A DNA stretch of 8,681 nucleotides from Rhodospirillales bacterium (GTDB taxonomy: Bacteria > Pseudomonadota > Alphaproteobacteria > UBA828), in the NCBI GenBank assembly GCA_026712885.1, contig JAPOPO010000296.1, positions 1-8,681 of the forward strand. Reading direction: 5' to 3'. How positions within the stretch are numbered: position 1 is the first letter of the stretch; each line of letters opens with the position of its first letter. The translations under genes and the position numbers were made by a program. The notes below the pieces were generated by a model. The model ran no database searches, had not been told where the DNA came from, and worked only from the letters and a program-made list of their open reading frames with translations. Below, one piece after another: positions 1 to 6,987 of this stretch.

Positions 1-15
1 AAAGGGCGAAATTCC

Positions 16-41
16 AAGAAAACCCGCGAGAGAATCGCGGG
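16..41 (-). terminator. Putative intrinsic terminator for leftward transcription
   Basis: A perfect 7-bp inverted repeat pairs 23-29 (CCCGCGA) with 35-41 (TCGCGGG) around a 5-nt loop. Read on the minus strand, the stem is followed at once by TTTTCTT (complement of 16-22), the layout of a rho-independent terminator. On the plus strand no T-run follows, so it should stop leftward transcripts only. It lies about 60 nt upstream of purD. The RNA it would stop must start between the hairpin and purD or be antisense to purD. What it terminates cannot be seen because the window begins just beyond it. Confidence 0.5.
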
Positions 42-100
42 CCGGCGGGAGCCCGAGAGTGTATCGTAGCACGGGCATCAGACGGTGCGGAGAAGCCTCT

Positions 101-1363
101 ATGAACGTCCTGGTCGTGGGCTCCGGCGGGCGCGAGCATGCGCTCTGCTGGCAGCTTGCAGCATCGCCGCTGCTGGGGGCGCTCTGGTGCGCGCCGGGGA
201 ACGCGGGCATCGAGAAGGAGGCGACCTGCGTTGCCCTCGATCCCATGGAATTCGACCGGCTGGTGGCGTTTTGCCGCGAACAGGCGGTCGATTTGGTCGT
301 GGTGGGGCCGGAGGCGCCGCTTTGTGCCGGCCTGGTCGACCGACTCGAGGCCGAGGGCATCGCCGCGTTCGGCCCGCGCGCGGCCGCCGCACGGATCGAG
401 GGATCCAAGGGCTTCATGAAGGACCTCTGCACGCGCCACGGCGTGCCAACCGCCGCCTACCGGCGGATTGGCTCGCTCGCGGAGGCCGAGGGATTCATCG
501 CCGAGCTGGGGGCGCCGCTCGTGGTCAAGGCCGACGGACTCGCCGCCGGCAAGGGTGTCGTGCTGGCAGAAGCGGAAGACGAAGCGCTTGAGGCGGCGCA
601 GGCGGCGCTGGGCGGCGCCTTCGGCGAGGCCGGCGCCGAGCTCGTGATCGAGGAGATGCTGGAGGGCGAGGAGGCCAGCTATTTCGCCCTGGTCGACGGC
701 GAGACCGTACTGCCGCTGGAGACGGCGCAAGACCACAAGGCGGTCGGCGAGGGCGACACCGGGCCCAACACCGGCGGTATGGGCGCCTATTCGCCGGCGC
801 CCGCGATGACCCCGGCGCTCTGCGAGGAGGCGCGGACGGTCATCGTCGAGCCGCTCGTGCGCGGCCTCGCGGCGGAGGGCGGACCCTACACCGGCGTCTT
901 TTACGCCGGGCTGATGCTCACTGCCGACGGACCGAAGCTGCTGGAGGTCAACGCCCGATTCGGCGACCCCGAGTGTCAGGTGCTCATGCCCCGGCTCAAG
1001 TCCGACCTGCTGGCCGCGCTGATGGCGGCGCACGACGGCGAGCTCAGAGACTTCGACCTGCGCTGGCGCGACGAGGCCGCGCTTTGCGTGGTGCTCGCCA
1101 CCGAGGGCTATCCCGGTGCCTACCGGAAGGGCAGCGTGATCCGCGGGATCGACGCGGCGGAAGACCTCGACGACGTCACGGTGTTTCACGCAGGAACCGC
1201 GCGCACCGATACCGGAATCGTCGCCGCAGGCGGGCGCGTGCTCGGCGTGACTGCGCTGGGCGCTGGCGTCGCCTCGGCCCAGAGCCGCGCTTACGAGGCC
1301 GTCGGGCGCATCGACTGGCCGGAGGGATTCTGCCGCCGGGATATCGGCTGGCGGGCGGTCTGA
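101..1363 (+). CDS. purD: Phosphoribosylamine--glycine ligase (GAR synthetase)
   Basis: PurD joins glycine to 5-phosphoribosylamine with ATP, the second step of de novo purine synthesis in the cytoplasm. The 420-residue product has the usual length for the family. It opens with the PurD N-terminal nucleotide-fold motif VLVVGSGGREHA (residues 3-14). The ATP-grasp part follows, with GSKGFMK (101-107), KADGLAAGKGV (143-153) and GPNTGGMGAYSP (221-232). The family signature RFGDPE is at 286-291, ahead of the C-terminal domain. The ATG at 101 is chosen because the family begins here and GGAGAAG (89-95) sits 5 nt upstream. The frame stays open further left to a GTG at 59, but those 14 residues do not look like the family. 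No clear promoter is seen upstream. The next gene, bpt, starts 49 nt downstream and seems to have its own promoter. Confidence 0.97.
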   Translation: MNVLVVGSGGREHALCWQLAASPLLGALWCAPGNAGIEKEATCVALDPMEFDRLVAFCREQAVDLVVVGPEAPLCAGLVDRLEAEGIAAFGPRAAAARIEGSKGFMKDLCTRHGVPTAAYRRIGSLAEAEGFIAELGAPLVVKADGLAAGKGVVLAEAEDEALEAAQAALGGAFGEAGAELVIEEMLEGEEASYFALVDGETVLPLETAQDHKAVGEGDTGPNTGGMGAYSPAPAMTPALCEEARTVIVEPLVRGLAAEGGPYTGVFYAGLMLTADGPKLLEVNARFGDPECQVLMPRLKSDLLAALMAAHDGELRDFDLRWRDEAALCVVLATEGYPGAYRKGSVIRGIDAAEDLDDVTVFHAGTARTDTGIVAAGGRVLGVTALGAGVASAQSRAYEAVGRIDWPEGFCRRDIGWRAV

Positions 1364-1377
1364 AAGCAAGCGCCTGC

Positions 1378-1405
1378 TTGGCGAACCGCGGCGTGGGCCT
1401 ATAAT
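1378..1405 (+). promoter_or_regulatory. Sigma70-like promoter for bpt, near-consensus -10
   Basis: TTGGCG (1378-1383) and a perfect TATAAT (1400-1405) are separated by 16 nt, between the purD stop (1363) and the bpt ATG (1413). The short A/T-rich stretch 1400-1415 stands out in very GC-rich surroundings. Transcription from this -10 would begin near 1411-1413, on or next to the ATG. Hexamers and spacing are seen directly; promoter activity is inferred. Confidence 0.6.
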
Positions 1406-1412
1406 CACATAT

Positions 1413-2210
1413 ATGACCAGCGAAAACCGCCCGCTCGAGCGCCAGGACCCGGTGCGGACGCGCGCGCCGCACGGCGGTGGTCTGAGGTTCCTGGGTGTGA
1501 CGCCGCTCCGCCCCTGCCCCTACTTGCCGGGGCGTCTGGAGCGCTCGATCGTCACCCCGCTCGCGGGGGCCCGCGCAGACTCTGCCTACGACGACATGCT
1601 GCGCGGAGGCTTTCGCCGCAGCCACCTTGCTGCCTACCGCCCGGCCTGCCCCGGCTGCCGGGCCTGCGTCTCCGCGCGGGTCCGTGCCGACAACTTCGTG
1701 CCGAGCCGTTCGCTCCGCCGCGTCATCGCGCGGAACGCAGGCATCACGCTCAATGTGCTTCCGGCGCTGGCCCGACCCGATCACTACTCCCTGTTCAGGC
1801 GCTATCTGGCGGCACGGCACCCGGACGGCACGATGGCGGCCATGGGGCGCGAGGGCTACGGCGCCCTGGTCGAGGAGAGCGCGGTCGAAACGCGCCTCGC
1901 CGAGTTCCGCAGCCCCGGTGGGCGGCTCTACGGCGTCTGCGTGTTCGATGTCGTCGCCGACGGCTTGTCCGCGGTCTACTCCTTCTACGAGCCCACACGG
2001 ATCAAGGACAGCCCCGGCAGCTACATGATTCTCAGGCTCGTGGGCGAGACCCGCGCCATGACGCTGCCCTACCTCTATCTCGGCTACTGGATCGACGGCT
2101 GCGACAAGATGGACTACAAGTCGCGCTTTCGCCCGCTGGAAGTGCATGGCGCCGACGGCTGGACGACCCTGGACGCTCAAGAAGGTGCCCAGGACGTCTC
2201 GAATCACTGA
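1413..2210 (+). CDS. bpt: Aspartate/glutamate leucyltransferase (bacterial N-end rule)
   Basis: Bpt transfers leucine from Leu-tRNA to proteins with N-terminal Asp or Glu, marking them for ClpS/ClpAP degradation. The 265-residue protein has the N-terminal ATE domain with CPYLPGR (35-41), GFRRS (66-70) and the cysteine cluster ACPGCRACVS (78-87, cysteines 79, 82 and 85). The C-terminal GNAT-like domain has SFYEP (190-194) and YLGYWIDGCDKMDYK (222-236), matching the family motif YLGYW..G..KM.YK. The ATG at 1413 has no visible Shine-Dalgarno and lies 7 nt after the TATAAT box, so translation may be leaderless. An in-frame GTG at 1452 (residue 14), preceded by AGGA (1444-1447), is an alternative start that keeps all conserved motifs. 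Family members are also annotated as ate or arginyltransferase; the leucyl form is the usual bacterial activity. dctP starts 29 nt downstream on the same strand. Confidence 0.93.
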   Translation: MTSENRPLERQDPVRTRAPHGGGLRFLGVTPLRPCPYLPGRLERSIVTPLAGARADSAYDDMLRGGFRRSHLAAYRPACPGCRACVSARVRADNFVPSRSLRRVIARNAGITLNVLPALARPDHYSLFRRYLAARHPDGTMAAMGREGYGALVEESAVETRLAEFRSPGGRLYGVCVFDVVADGLSAVYSFYEPTRIKDSPGSYMILRLVGETRAMTLPYLYLGYWIDGCDKMDYKSRFRPLEVHGADGWTTLDAQEGAQDVSNH

Positions 2211-2222
2211 CCGCAACCATCC

Positions 2223-2238
2223 AGGGGAGACCCAAGGA
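2223..2238 (+). promoter_or_regulatory. Two ribosome binding sites that decide the dctP start
   Basis: AGGGGAG (2223-2229) lies 10 nt before the ATG at 2240. AAGGA (2234-2238) lies 1 nt before that ATG but 7 nt before a second in-frame ATG at 2246. Spacing favours AAGGA driving the 2246 start, giving a protein two residues shorter (MKIGRR...). The Tat motif is kept either way. Confidence 0.5.
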
Positions 2239-2239
2239 C

Positions 2240-3358
2240 ATGAGCATGAAGATTGGACGACGCAGCCTTCTTAAGGGAACGGCCATTGCAGGAGCCGCCG
2301 TGGCGGCCGCCGCGGCATCGTCGTTCCCCGCCCCCGCGATCTCGCAGGGCACGAGGCAGCTCAAGATGGTCACGACGTGGCCGAAGAACTTCCCCGGCCT
2401 CGGCACCGGCGCGCAGCGTCTCGCCGACCGGATCACCAACGGCACCGAAGGCCGTATCGAGGTCAAGCTGTTCGCCGCGGGCGAGCTTGTGCCGCCCTTC
2501 GAATCCTTCGATGCCGTCTCCCAGGGTACGGCGGACATGTACCACGCCGCCGAGTACTACTGGCAGGGCAAGTCCAAGGCCTTCAACTTCTTCGCCACCG
2601 TCCCCTTCGGGCTAACCGCGAGTGAGGTCGACGCCTGGATCTACCACGCGGGCGGTCAGGCGCTCTGGGACGAGCTCGGGGCGGAATTCAACCTGAAGCC
2701 GCTGATGGCCGGGAACACGGGTGTCCAGTGGGGCGGCTGGTTCAACAAGGAGATGAACTCGGTCGAGGACTATAAGGGCCTCAAGATGCGCATGCCGGGT
2801 CTCGGCGGCGAGGTGCTGCGCCGCCTCGGCGCGGCGGCCGTCGCACTGCCGGGCGGCGAGATCTTTCCCGCTCTGCAATCGGGCACGATCGACGCCACCG
2901 AGTGGGTGGGGCCGTGGAACGATCTCGCCTTCGGCTTCTACAAGATCACCAAGTACTACTACTGGCCCGGCTTCCACGAGCCTGGCACGGTCCTGAGCTT
3001 CGGTATCAACAAGGGCGTGTGGGATAGCCTCAGCGCCTCGGATCAGAGCCTGATCGAGACCGCTGCCGCGGCCGAGAACAGCTATGTGCTGGCCGAGTTC
3101 AACGCGCGCAACAGCGATGCGCTGGACACGCTCATCAACGAGCACGGCGTCGAGGTGCGGCAGGTGTCGAACGAGATGCTGAACGCGCTCGGTGAGGCAT
3201 CGGGGACCGTGGTCGCCGAGGTCGGCGCCGAGGGCGGCATCACTCAACGTGTTTACGAAAGCATGATCGCCTTCCGCCAGAAGGCGCTGGCCTACGACAA
3301 GCTTTCCAACCTGGCTTACGGAAACGCGAGACTTCTTCCGTTCTCCTACGGCAGCTAG
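2240..3358 (+). CDS. dctP: TRAP transporter substrate-binding protein, DctP family, TakP-like
   Basis: This periplasmic binding protein of a TRAP transporter delivers its ligand to DctQM. The 372-residue precursor starts with a twin-arginine signal: GRRSLLKG (6-13), an Ala-rich hydrophobic stretch (15-26), and a probable cut after APA (31-33). The mature protein carries DctP-family motifs. These are MVTTWPKNFPG (43-53), GLKMRMPG (180-187, with Arg184 at the usual carboxylate-binding position), and ATEWVGPWNDL (219-229) followed by KYYYWPGFHEPG (238-249). The last pair resembles the TakP alpha-keto-acid binders, where the Glu-Trp pair shapes the ligand/metal site. A keto acid or similar organic anion is therefore the best guess, by family resemblance only; mannitol or chloroaromatic-acid binders of the same clade are possible. 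The true start may be the ATG at 2246. It is first in a dctP-dctQ-dctM set, with a hairpin after its stop. Confidence 0.93.
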   Translation: MSMKIGRRSLLKGTAIAGAAVAAAAASSFPAPAISQGTRQLKMVTTWPKNFPGLGTGAQRLADRITNGTEGRIEVKLFAAGELVPPFESFDAVSQGTADMYHAAEYYWQGKSKAFNFFATVPFGLTASEVDAWIYHAGGQALWDELGAEFNLKPLMAGNTGVQWGGWFNKEMNSVEDYKGLKMRMPGLGGEVLRRLGAAAVALPGGEIFPALQSGTIDATEWVGPWNDLAFGFYKITKYYYWPGFHEPGTVLSFGINKGVWDSLSASDQSLIETAAAAENSYVLAEFNARNSDALDTLINEHGVEVRQVSNEMLNALGEASGTVVAEVGAEGGITQRVYESMIAFRQKALAYDKLSNLAYGNARLLPFSYGS

Positions 3359-3365
3359 ACGCATA

Positions 3366-3396
3366 TTCGGGGCGGGCGGTGCAGCCCCGCCCCGAA
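3366..3396 (+). terminator. Intercistronic hairpin between dctP and dctQ
   Basis: A perfect 11-bp inverted repeat pairs 3366-3376 (TTCGGGGCGGG) with 3386-3396 (CCCGCCCCGAA) around a 9-nt loop, starting 7 nt after the dctP stop. It is followed only by CCTT, so there is no real T-run. As seen it is a very stable GC-rich stem. By analogy with other binding-protein operons it could act as a partial terminator or as a 3' block to RNase that keeps dctP mRNA more abundant than dctQM. That role is inference. Confidence 0.6.
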
Positions 3397-3496
3397 CCTT
3401 GCCGGCGTGACGGAATTGGCCCGGCGCTACCCTGAGGCGCGGGCGCGACGCGCGTGAAGGCTGCTGCCGCGCCGGAGCCCGGCCGCCCGATATGAG

Positions 3497-4060
3497 ATGC
3501 AACCGTATCTCTCCGCATTAGCCGCGTTCACGCGCGTGATCGACGCGGTCAATGAGCACGTGGGCCGCGTCGCGTCGTGGCTCGCCCTCCTCATGGTGCT
3601 CCTCCAATTCATCGTCGTGGTGTTGCGCTACATCTTCGGCGTGGGCTTCATCGCCATGCAAGAAGGCGTGATCTACCTCCACGCCACCCTCTTCATGGTG
3701 GGCGCCGGCTACACGCTGCTGCACGGCGGCCACGTTCGCGTCGACATCTTCTACCGCGACGCGCGCCCGCGCCGGCGCGCACTCGTCGACCTCCTCGGAG
3801 TCATCCTCTTTCTGCTGCCGGTCTGCGTGGTCATCGGCTGGGCGAGCTGGCCCTATCTGGAGCAATCCTGGTCGGTGTTCGAAGGCTCGAAGGAGACCAG
3901 CGGCATTCATGCAGTCTACGCGCTCAAGTCGATGATCATGGCGTTCGTGGTCCTTATCGCGCTCCAAGGATTGTCGCTCGGGCTTCATGCGGCGCTGACC
4001 CTCGCCGGCCTTGAAGAGCGCCACGACGCCACCGCGGAGACAGGCGGCGAAGCCGTCTGA
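3497..4060 (+). CDS. dctQ: TRAP transporter small permease, DctQ family
   Basis: DctQ is the small inner-membrane subunit that partners DctM. The 187-residue protein has four hydrophobic segments at about 26-44, 60-77, 97-118 and 143-168. It has the family features VVVLRYIFGVG (40-50), MQEGVIYLH (54-62) and GGHVRVDIFY (77-86). The last 20 residues are polar and probably cytosolic. The start at 3497 gives the expected short amphipathic N-terminus, but no strong ribosome site precedes it: only GATATGAG abuts the ATG, and a small hairpin (GCCGG/CCGGC, 3471-3483) lies 13 nt upstream. Translation may therefore be weak compared with dctP, which fits the lower need for the membrane subunits. It lies 138 nt after dctP, a long gap for such a set, and 6 nt before dctM. 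Confidence 0.92.
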   Translation: MQPYLSALAAFTRVIDAVNEHVGRVASWLALLMVLLQFIVVVLRYIFGVGFIAMQEGVIYLHATLFMVGAGYTLLHGGHVRVDIFYRDARPRRRALVDLLGVILFLLPVCVVIGWASWPYLEQSWSVFEGSKETSGIHAVYALKSMIMAFVVLIALQGLSLGLHAALTLAGLEERHDATAETGGEAV

Positions 4061-4066
4061 CCCGCC

Positions 4067-5659
4067 ATGGCAATCGGCGAAATCGTGGTCATCGTCATGT
4101 TCTTGACGACTTTCGCCTGCCTTCTGGCCGGCTTCCCGGTCGCCTTCACACTCTCCGGCGTAGCCGCGCTGTTCGGGCTCTTCGCCTACGCCTTCGGCGT
4201 CTTCGACATCAGCTTCATCCGTGCCATGCCCCAGCGCATCTTCGGCAATGCGATGTGGAACGAGGTGCTGATCGCGGTGCCACTCTTCGTCTTCATGGGC
4301 GTCATGCTGGAACGCTCGAAGGTGGCGGAAGAGCTGCTCGAGGCCATGGGGCGCCTCTTCGGCGGCCTGCGCGGCGGTCTCGGACTCTCGGTCATCGCGG
4401 TGGGCGCGTTGCTTGCCGCCTCCACCGGGATCGTTGGCGCGACGGTCGTGACCATGGGCCTGCTCTCTCTGCCGACGATGCTCCGGCGCGGCTACGACCC
4501 CAAGCTCGCGACCGGAGCGATCTGCGCCTCAGGCACGCTCGGCCAGATCATCCCACCCTCGATCGTGCTGGTGATCCTCGGCGAGCAGATCTCCAACGCC
4601 TATGTCGATGCACAGCGGTCTATCGGCAATTGGTCGCCGGAGCCGGTCTCCGTGGGCGACCTCTTCGCCGGCGCCCTGCTGCCGGGGATGGTGCTCGTCG
4701 TCCTCTACATGCTCTATATGATTTTCGTCGCCTGGTTGCGCCCAGCGGCGGCACCGGCCATCCCGCGCGGCGAGCTGGGCGATGACTGGCGCGAAGCGTG
4801 GCGGCGCACCGGCCGCGCGCTGGTGCCGCCGATCGTTCTCATCATCGCCGTGCTGGGTTCGATCCTCGGCGGCATCGCGACCCCGACCGAAGCCGCCGCG
4901 GTGGGCGCCGTGGGCTCGCTGATCCTCGCGGGCGCCCGGCTCGCGCCAGAGGGCGGCACCAGAATTGCGCGCAGCGCCGGCGGCGCCCCGCTCTATGCTG
5001 CCGGCGGCGCCTTGATCGTTATGATGATTCTCGCCGGCCAGTTCGATCTCGTGATCACGCGGGCCGGCGTCGGCGCTCCGGCCATCGCCGCCTTCATTTG
5101 TTGCGCGCTTCTCGTCTACGGGATCGGCACGAGCCTCTGGCGGGTCTGGCGTGCCGGCGTCCTCGTGCCGGTCATGCGGTCCACCATGCAGATCAGCGCC
5201 ATGGTCTTCGTCATCCTGATCGGCGCCGCCCTCTTCTCACTGGTCTTCCGCGGCTTTGGCGGCGACGACATGGTTCACGAGGCGCTGTCGAACATTCCCG
5301 GCGGAGTGATCGGCGCGATGCTCGTGGTCATGCTGATCATGTTCTTGCTCGGCTTCTTCCTCGACTTTATCGAGATCACCTTCGTGGTGGTGCCGATCAT
5401 CGCGCCCGTGCTGCTGCAGATGGACATCAACCCGATCTGGCTCGGCATCATGATGGCGGTGAACCTGCAGACCTCGTTTCTAACCCAGCCGTTCGGCTTC
5501 TCGCTCTTCTACCTGCGCGGCGTGGCGCCCCGCACGGTCCGCACCAGCGAGATATATCGGGGCGTGATCCCCTTCGTCATCATCCAGCTTGCCGCGCTCG
5601 CCGTGCTCGGCTTCTTTCCCGAGCTCACCACCTGGCTGCCGTCGGTCGTCTTCGACTGA
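4067..5659 (+). CDS. dctM: TRAP transporter large permease, DctM family, long variant
   Basis: DctM is the transport subunit of the TRAP system and moves the solute with a cation gradient. The 530-residue, highly hydrophobic protein shows the family motifs VPLFVFMGVMLERS (71-84), ASGTLGQIIPPS (154-165), GGIATPTEAAAVG (268-280) and NLQTSFLTQPFGFSLFYLRG (466-485). Family members are commonly about 425-440 residues. Here extra length falls in two places: about 15 residues near 177-191, and about 65 residues at 291-355 holding two more hydrophobic stretches (about 306-323 and 336-353). Its ATG lies 6 nt after the dctQ stop with no close Shine-Dalgarno, so translation is probably coupled to dctQ. 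The stop lies 10 nt from the convergent bioA stop. The family call is certain; the substrate is unknown. Confidence 0.95.
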   Translation: MAIGEIVVIVMFLTTFACLLAGFPVAFTLSGVAALFGLFAYAFGVFDISFIRAMPQRIFGNAMWNEVLIAVPLFVFMGVMLERSKVAEELLEAMGRLFGGLRGGLGLSVIAVGALLAASTGIVGATVVTMGLLSLPTMLRRGYDPKLATGAICASGTLGQIIPPSIVLVILGEQISNAYVDAQRSIGNWSPEPVSVGDLFAGALLPGMVLVVLYMLYMIFVAWLRPAAAPAIPRGELGDDWREAWRRTGRALVPPIVLIIAVLGSILGGIATPTEAAAVGAVGSLILAGARLAPEGGTRIARSAGGAPLYAAGGALIVMMILAGQFDLVITRAGVGAPAIAAFICCALLVYGIGTSLWRVWRAGVLVPVMRSTMQISAMVFVILIGAALFSLVFRGFGGDDMVHEALSNIPGGVIGAMLVVMLIMFLLGFFLDFIEITFVVVPIIAPVLLQMDINPIWLGIMMAVNLQTSFLTQPFGFSLFYLRGVAPRTVRTSEIYRGVIPFVIIQLAALAVLGFFPELTTWLPSVVFD

Positions 5660-5669
5660 GGCGCGCGGC

Positions 5670-6947
5670 CTAACGCTCCCGCGACCAGGCGGTCACGACG
5701 TCGATCAGCGCGTCCGTAAGGCGGGCGAGGTCGTCCTCGTCGATGGTGAACGCGGGCGTGACGTAGACGATATCGCCGAAGGGTCGGACCCAGACGCCGG
5801 CCTCCACGAATCGCGCCTTGAGCCAGTTGATGCGGCTCATGTCGTCGAGCTGGATAACGCCGATTGCACCCCGCACCCGGACATCGACCACGCCAGGCAG
5901 TCCTCGCGCGGACTCCAGGGCGGCGGCGAGATGGCTCTCGATGGCGCGCACCTGGGCGAGGCGTGGCTCACTCTCGAACAGATCGAGAGAGGCATTGGCG
6001 GCGGCGCAGGCCAGGGGATTGGCCATGAAGGTCGGCCCGTGCATGAGAGCCGCGTCGGCGTCGTCCGACAGGAAGGCCTCGAACACCGGCTCGCTCGCCA
6101 CGGTCGCAGCCAGCGCCATGGTGCCCCCGGTGAGCGCCTTGGAGAGGGAGACGATGTCGGGCACGACACCAGCCCGCTCGCAGGCGAACATGGTGCCAGT
6201 GCGGCCGAACCCGGTCATGATCTCGTCGGCGATGAACAGGAGGCCGTGCTTGTCGCAGGCCGCACGCAGCGCGCGCAGCACTTCCGGCGCGTGGAAGCGC
6301 ATGCCGCCCGCGCCCTGGACCAGCGGCTCGACGATGACCGCCGCCACGTCGTCGCCGTGCCGGGCGAGGTAGGCGTCGAAGGCGGCGATGCCCGCCTCGT
6401 CCTCGGGCAATGGCACGACGTGCTGTTCCGGCAGCGCACCGGCGAACAGGCTGTGCATGCCCTCCTCGGGGTCGCACACCGACATGGCGGCGAAGGTGTC
6501 GCCGTGGTAGGCGCCCTGGAAGCTCACGAAGCGGTGGCGCCCGCGAATCCCCTGGTTGAGCCAGTACTGCAGCGCCATCTTGAGCGCGATCTCCACCGCC
6601 ACCGAGCCCGACTCCGAGAAGAACACCCGGCTGAGGGGATCGGGGAGCATGCCGGCCAAGCGGCGGGCCAGCCGGAGCGCGGGCTCGTTGGCGAGGCCGC
6701 CGAACATCACGTGGGGCATGCGCTCCAGCTGCTCGGCGACGGCGGCGCGAATGTGGAGGTGGTTGTAGCCGTGGCAGGCGGTCCACCACGACGCGATGCC
6801 GTCGATCAGCTCGCGGCCGTCGGCGAGGACAATGCGCGTGCCCCTGGTCGCGGCCACCGGCAGCGGCGGCGGCACGGTCGCCATCTGGGTATAGGGCAGC
6901 CAGACGTGGCCGTAGCCCTCCGTGAGCCAGTCGGGTGCCGACGGCAC
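5670..6947 (-). CDS. bioA: Adenosylmethionine--8-amino-7-oxononanoate aminotransferase
   Basis: BioA makes 7,8-diaminopelargonic acid from KAPA, using S-adenosylmethionine as amino donor and PLP as cofactor, in biotin synthesis. The 425-residue protein has the family's usual length. HVWLPYTQM (14-22) includes Tyr19, and IASWWTACHGYNH (51-63) includes the Trp pair that in E. coli BioA lines the SAM/KAPA site. It also has SGSVAVEIALKMA (113-125), GAYHGDT (145-151), ADEIMTGFGRTG (240-251, Asp241 to the PLP ring nitrogen) and LSKALTGG (268-275, PLP lysine Lys270). These separate it from generic class III aminotransferases. The start is a GTG at 6947; no later Met would keep the conserved N-terminus. 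Its ribosome site is poor: GAAG sits 9 nt upstream. It lies 40 nt downstream of bioB on the same strand and is probably cotranscribed. Confidence 0.96.
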   Translation of the reverse strand: MPSAPDWLTEGYGHVWLPYTQMATVPPPLPVAATRGTRIVLADGRELIDGIASWWTACHGYNHLHIRAAVAEQLERMPHVMFGGLANEPALRLARRLAGMLPDPLSRVFFSESGSVAVEIALKMALQYWLNQGIRGRHRFVSFQGAYHGDTFAAMSVCDPEEGMHSLFAGALPEQHVVPLPEDEAGIAAFDAYLARHGDDVAAVIVEPLVQGAGGMRFHAPEVLRALRAACDKHGLLFIADEIMTGFGRTGTMFACERAGVVPDIVSLSKALTGGTMALAATVASEPVFEAFLSDDADAALMHGPTFMANPLACAAANASLDLFESEPRLAQVRAIESHLAAALESARGLPGVVDVRVRGAIGVIQLDDMSRINWLKARFVEAGVWVRPFGDIVYVTPAFTIDEDDLARLTDALIDVVTAWSRER

Positions 6948-6987
6948 GGAATTGTCTTCGAGCGTTTGGAGGCGCCGCGCTCGCGGG

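Noticed and set aside
62..67. TATCGT as a -10 box for purD
   Set aside because: No acceptable -35 hexamer lies 15-19 nt upstream; that region is part of the GC-rich hairpin flank.
1367..1380. Small inverted repeat CAAGC/GCTTG just after the purD stop, as a purD terminator
   Set aside because: The stem is only 5 bp with no T-run, and it overlaps the likely -35 box of bpt.
1176..2216. Minus-strand open frame of 346 codons across purD and bpt
   Set aside because: It spans the end of one real gene and all of the next, has no domain, and crosses the bpt promoter.
3397..3496. Non-coding stretch before dctQ as a separate promoter region
   Set aside because: I saw no paired -35/-10 hexamers, only GC-rich sequence and a weak 5-bp hairpin at 3471-3483.
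3492..3521. Nine-codon open frame (ATG at 3492) overlapping the dctQ start
   Set aside because: It could be a leader peptide coupled to dctQ, but it has no ribosome site and no regulatory residue pattern. Such short frames arise by chance.
5660..5669. Bidirectional terminator between the convergent dctM and bioA genes
   Set aside because: Only 10 nt separate the stops, and I found no stem with a T-run there. Termination may be factor-dependent or lie inside the opposing gene.
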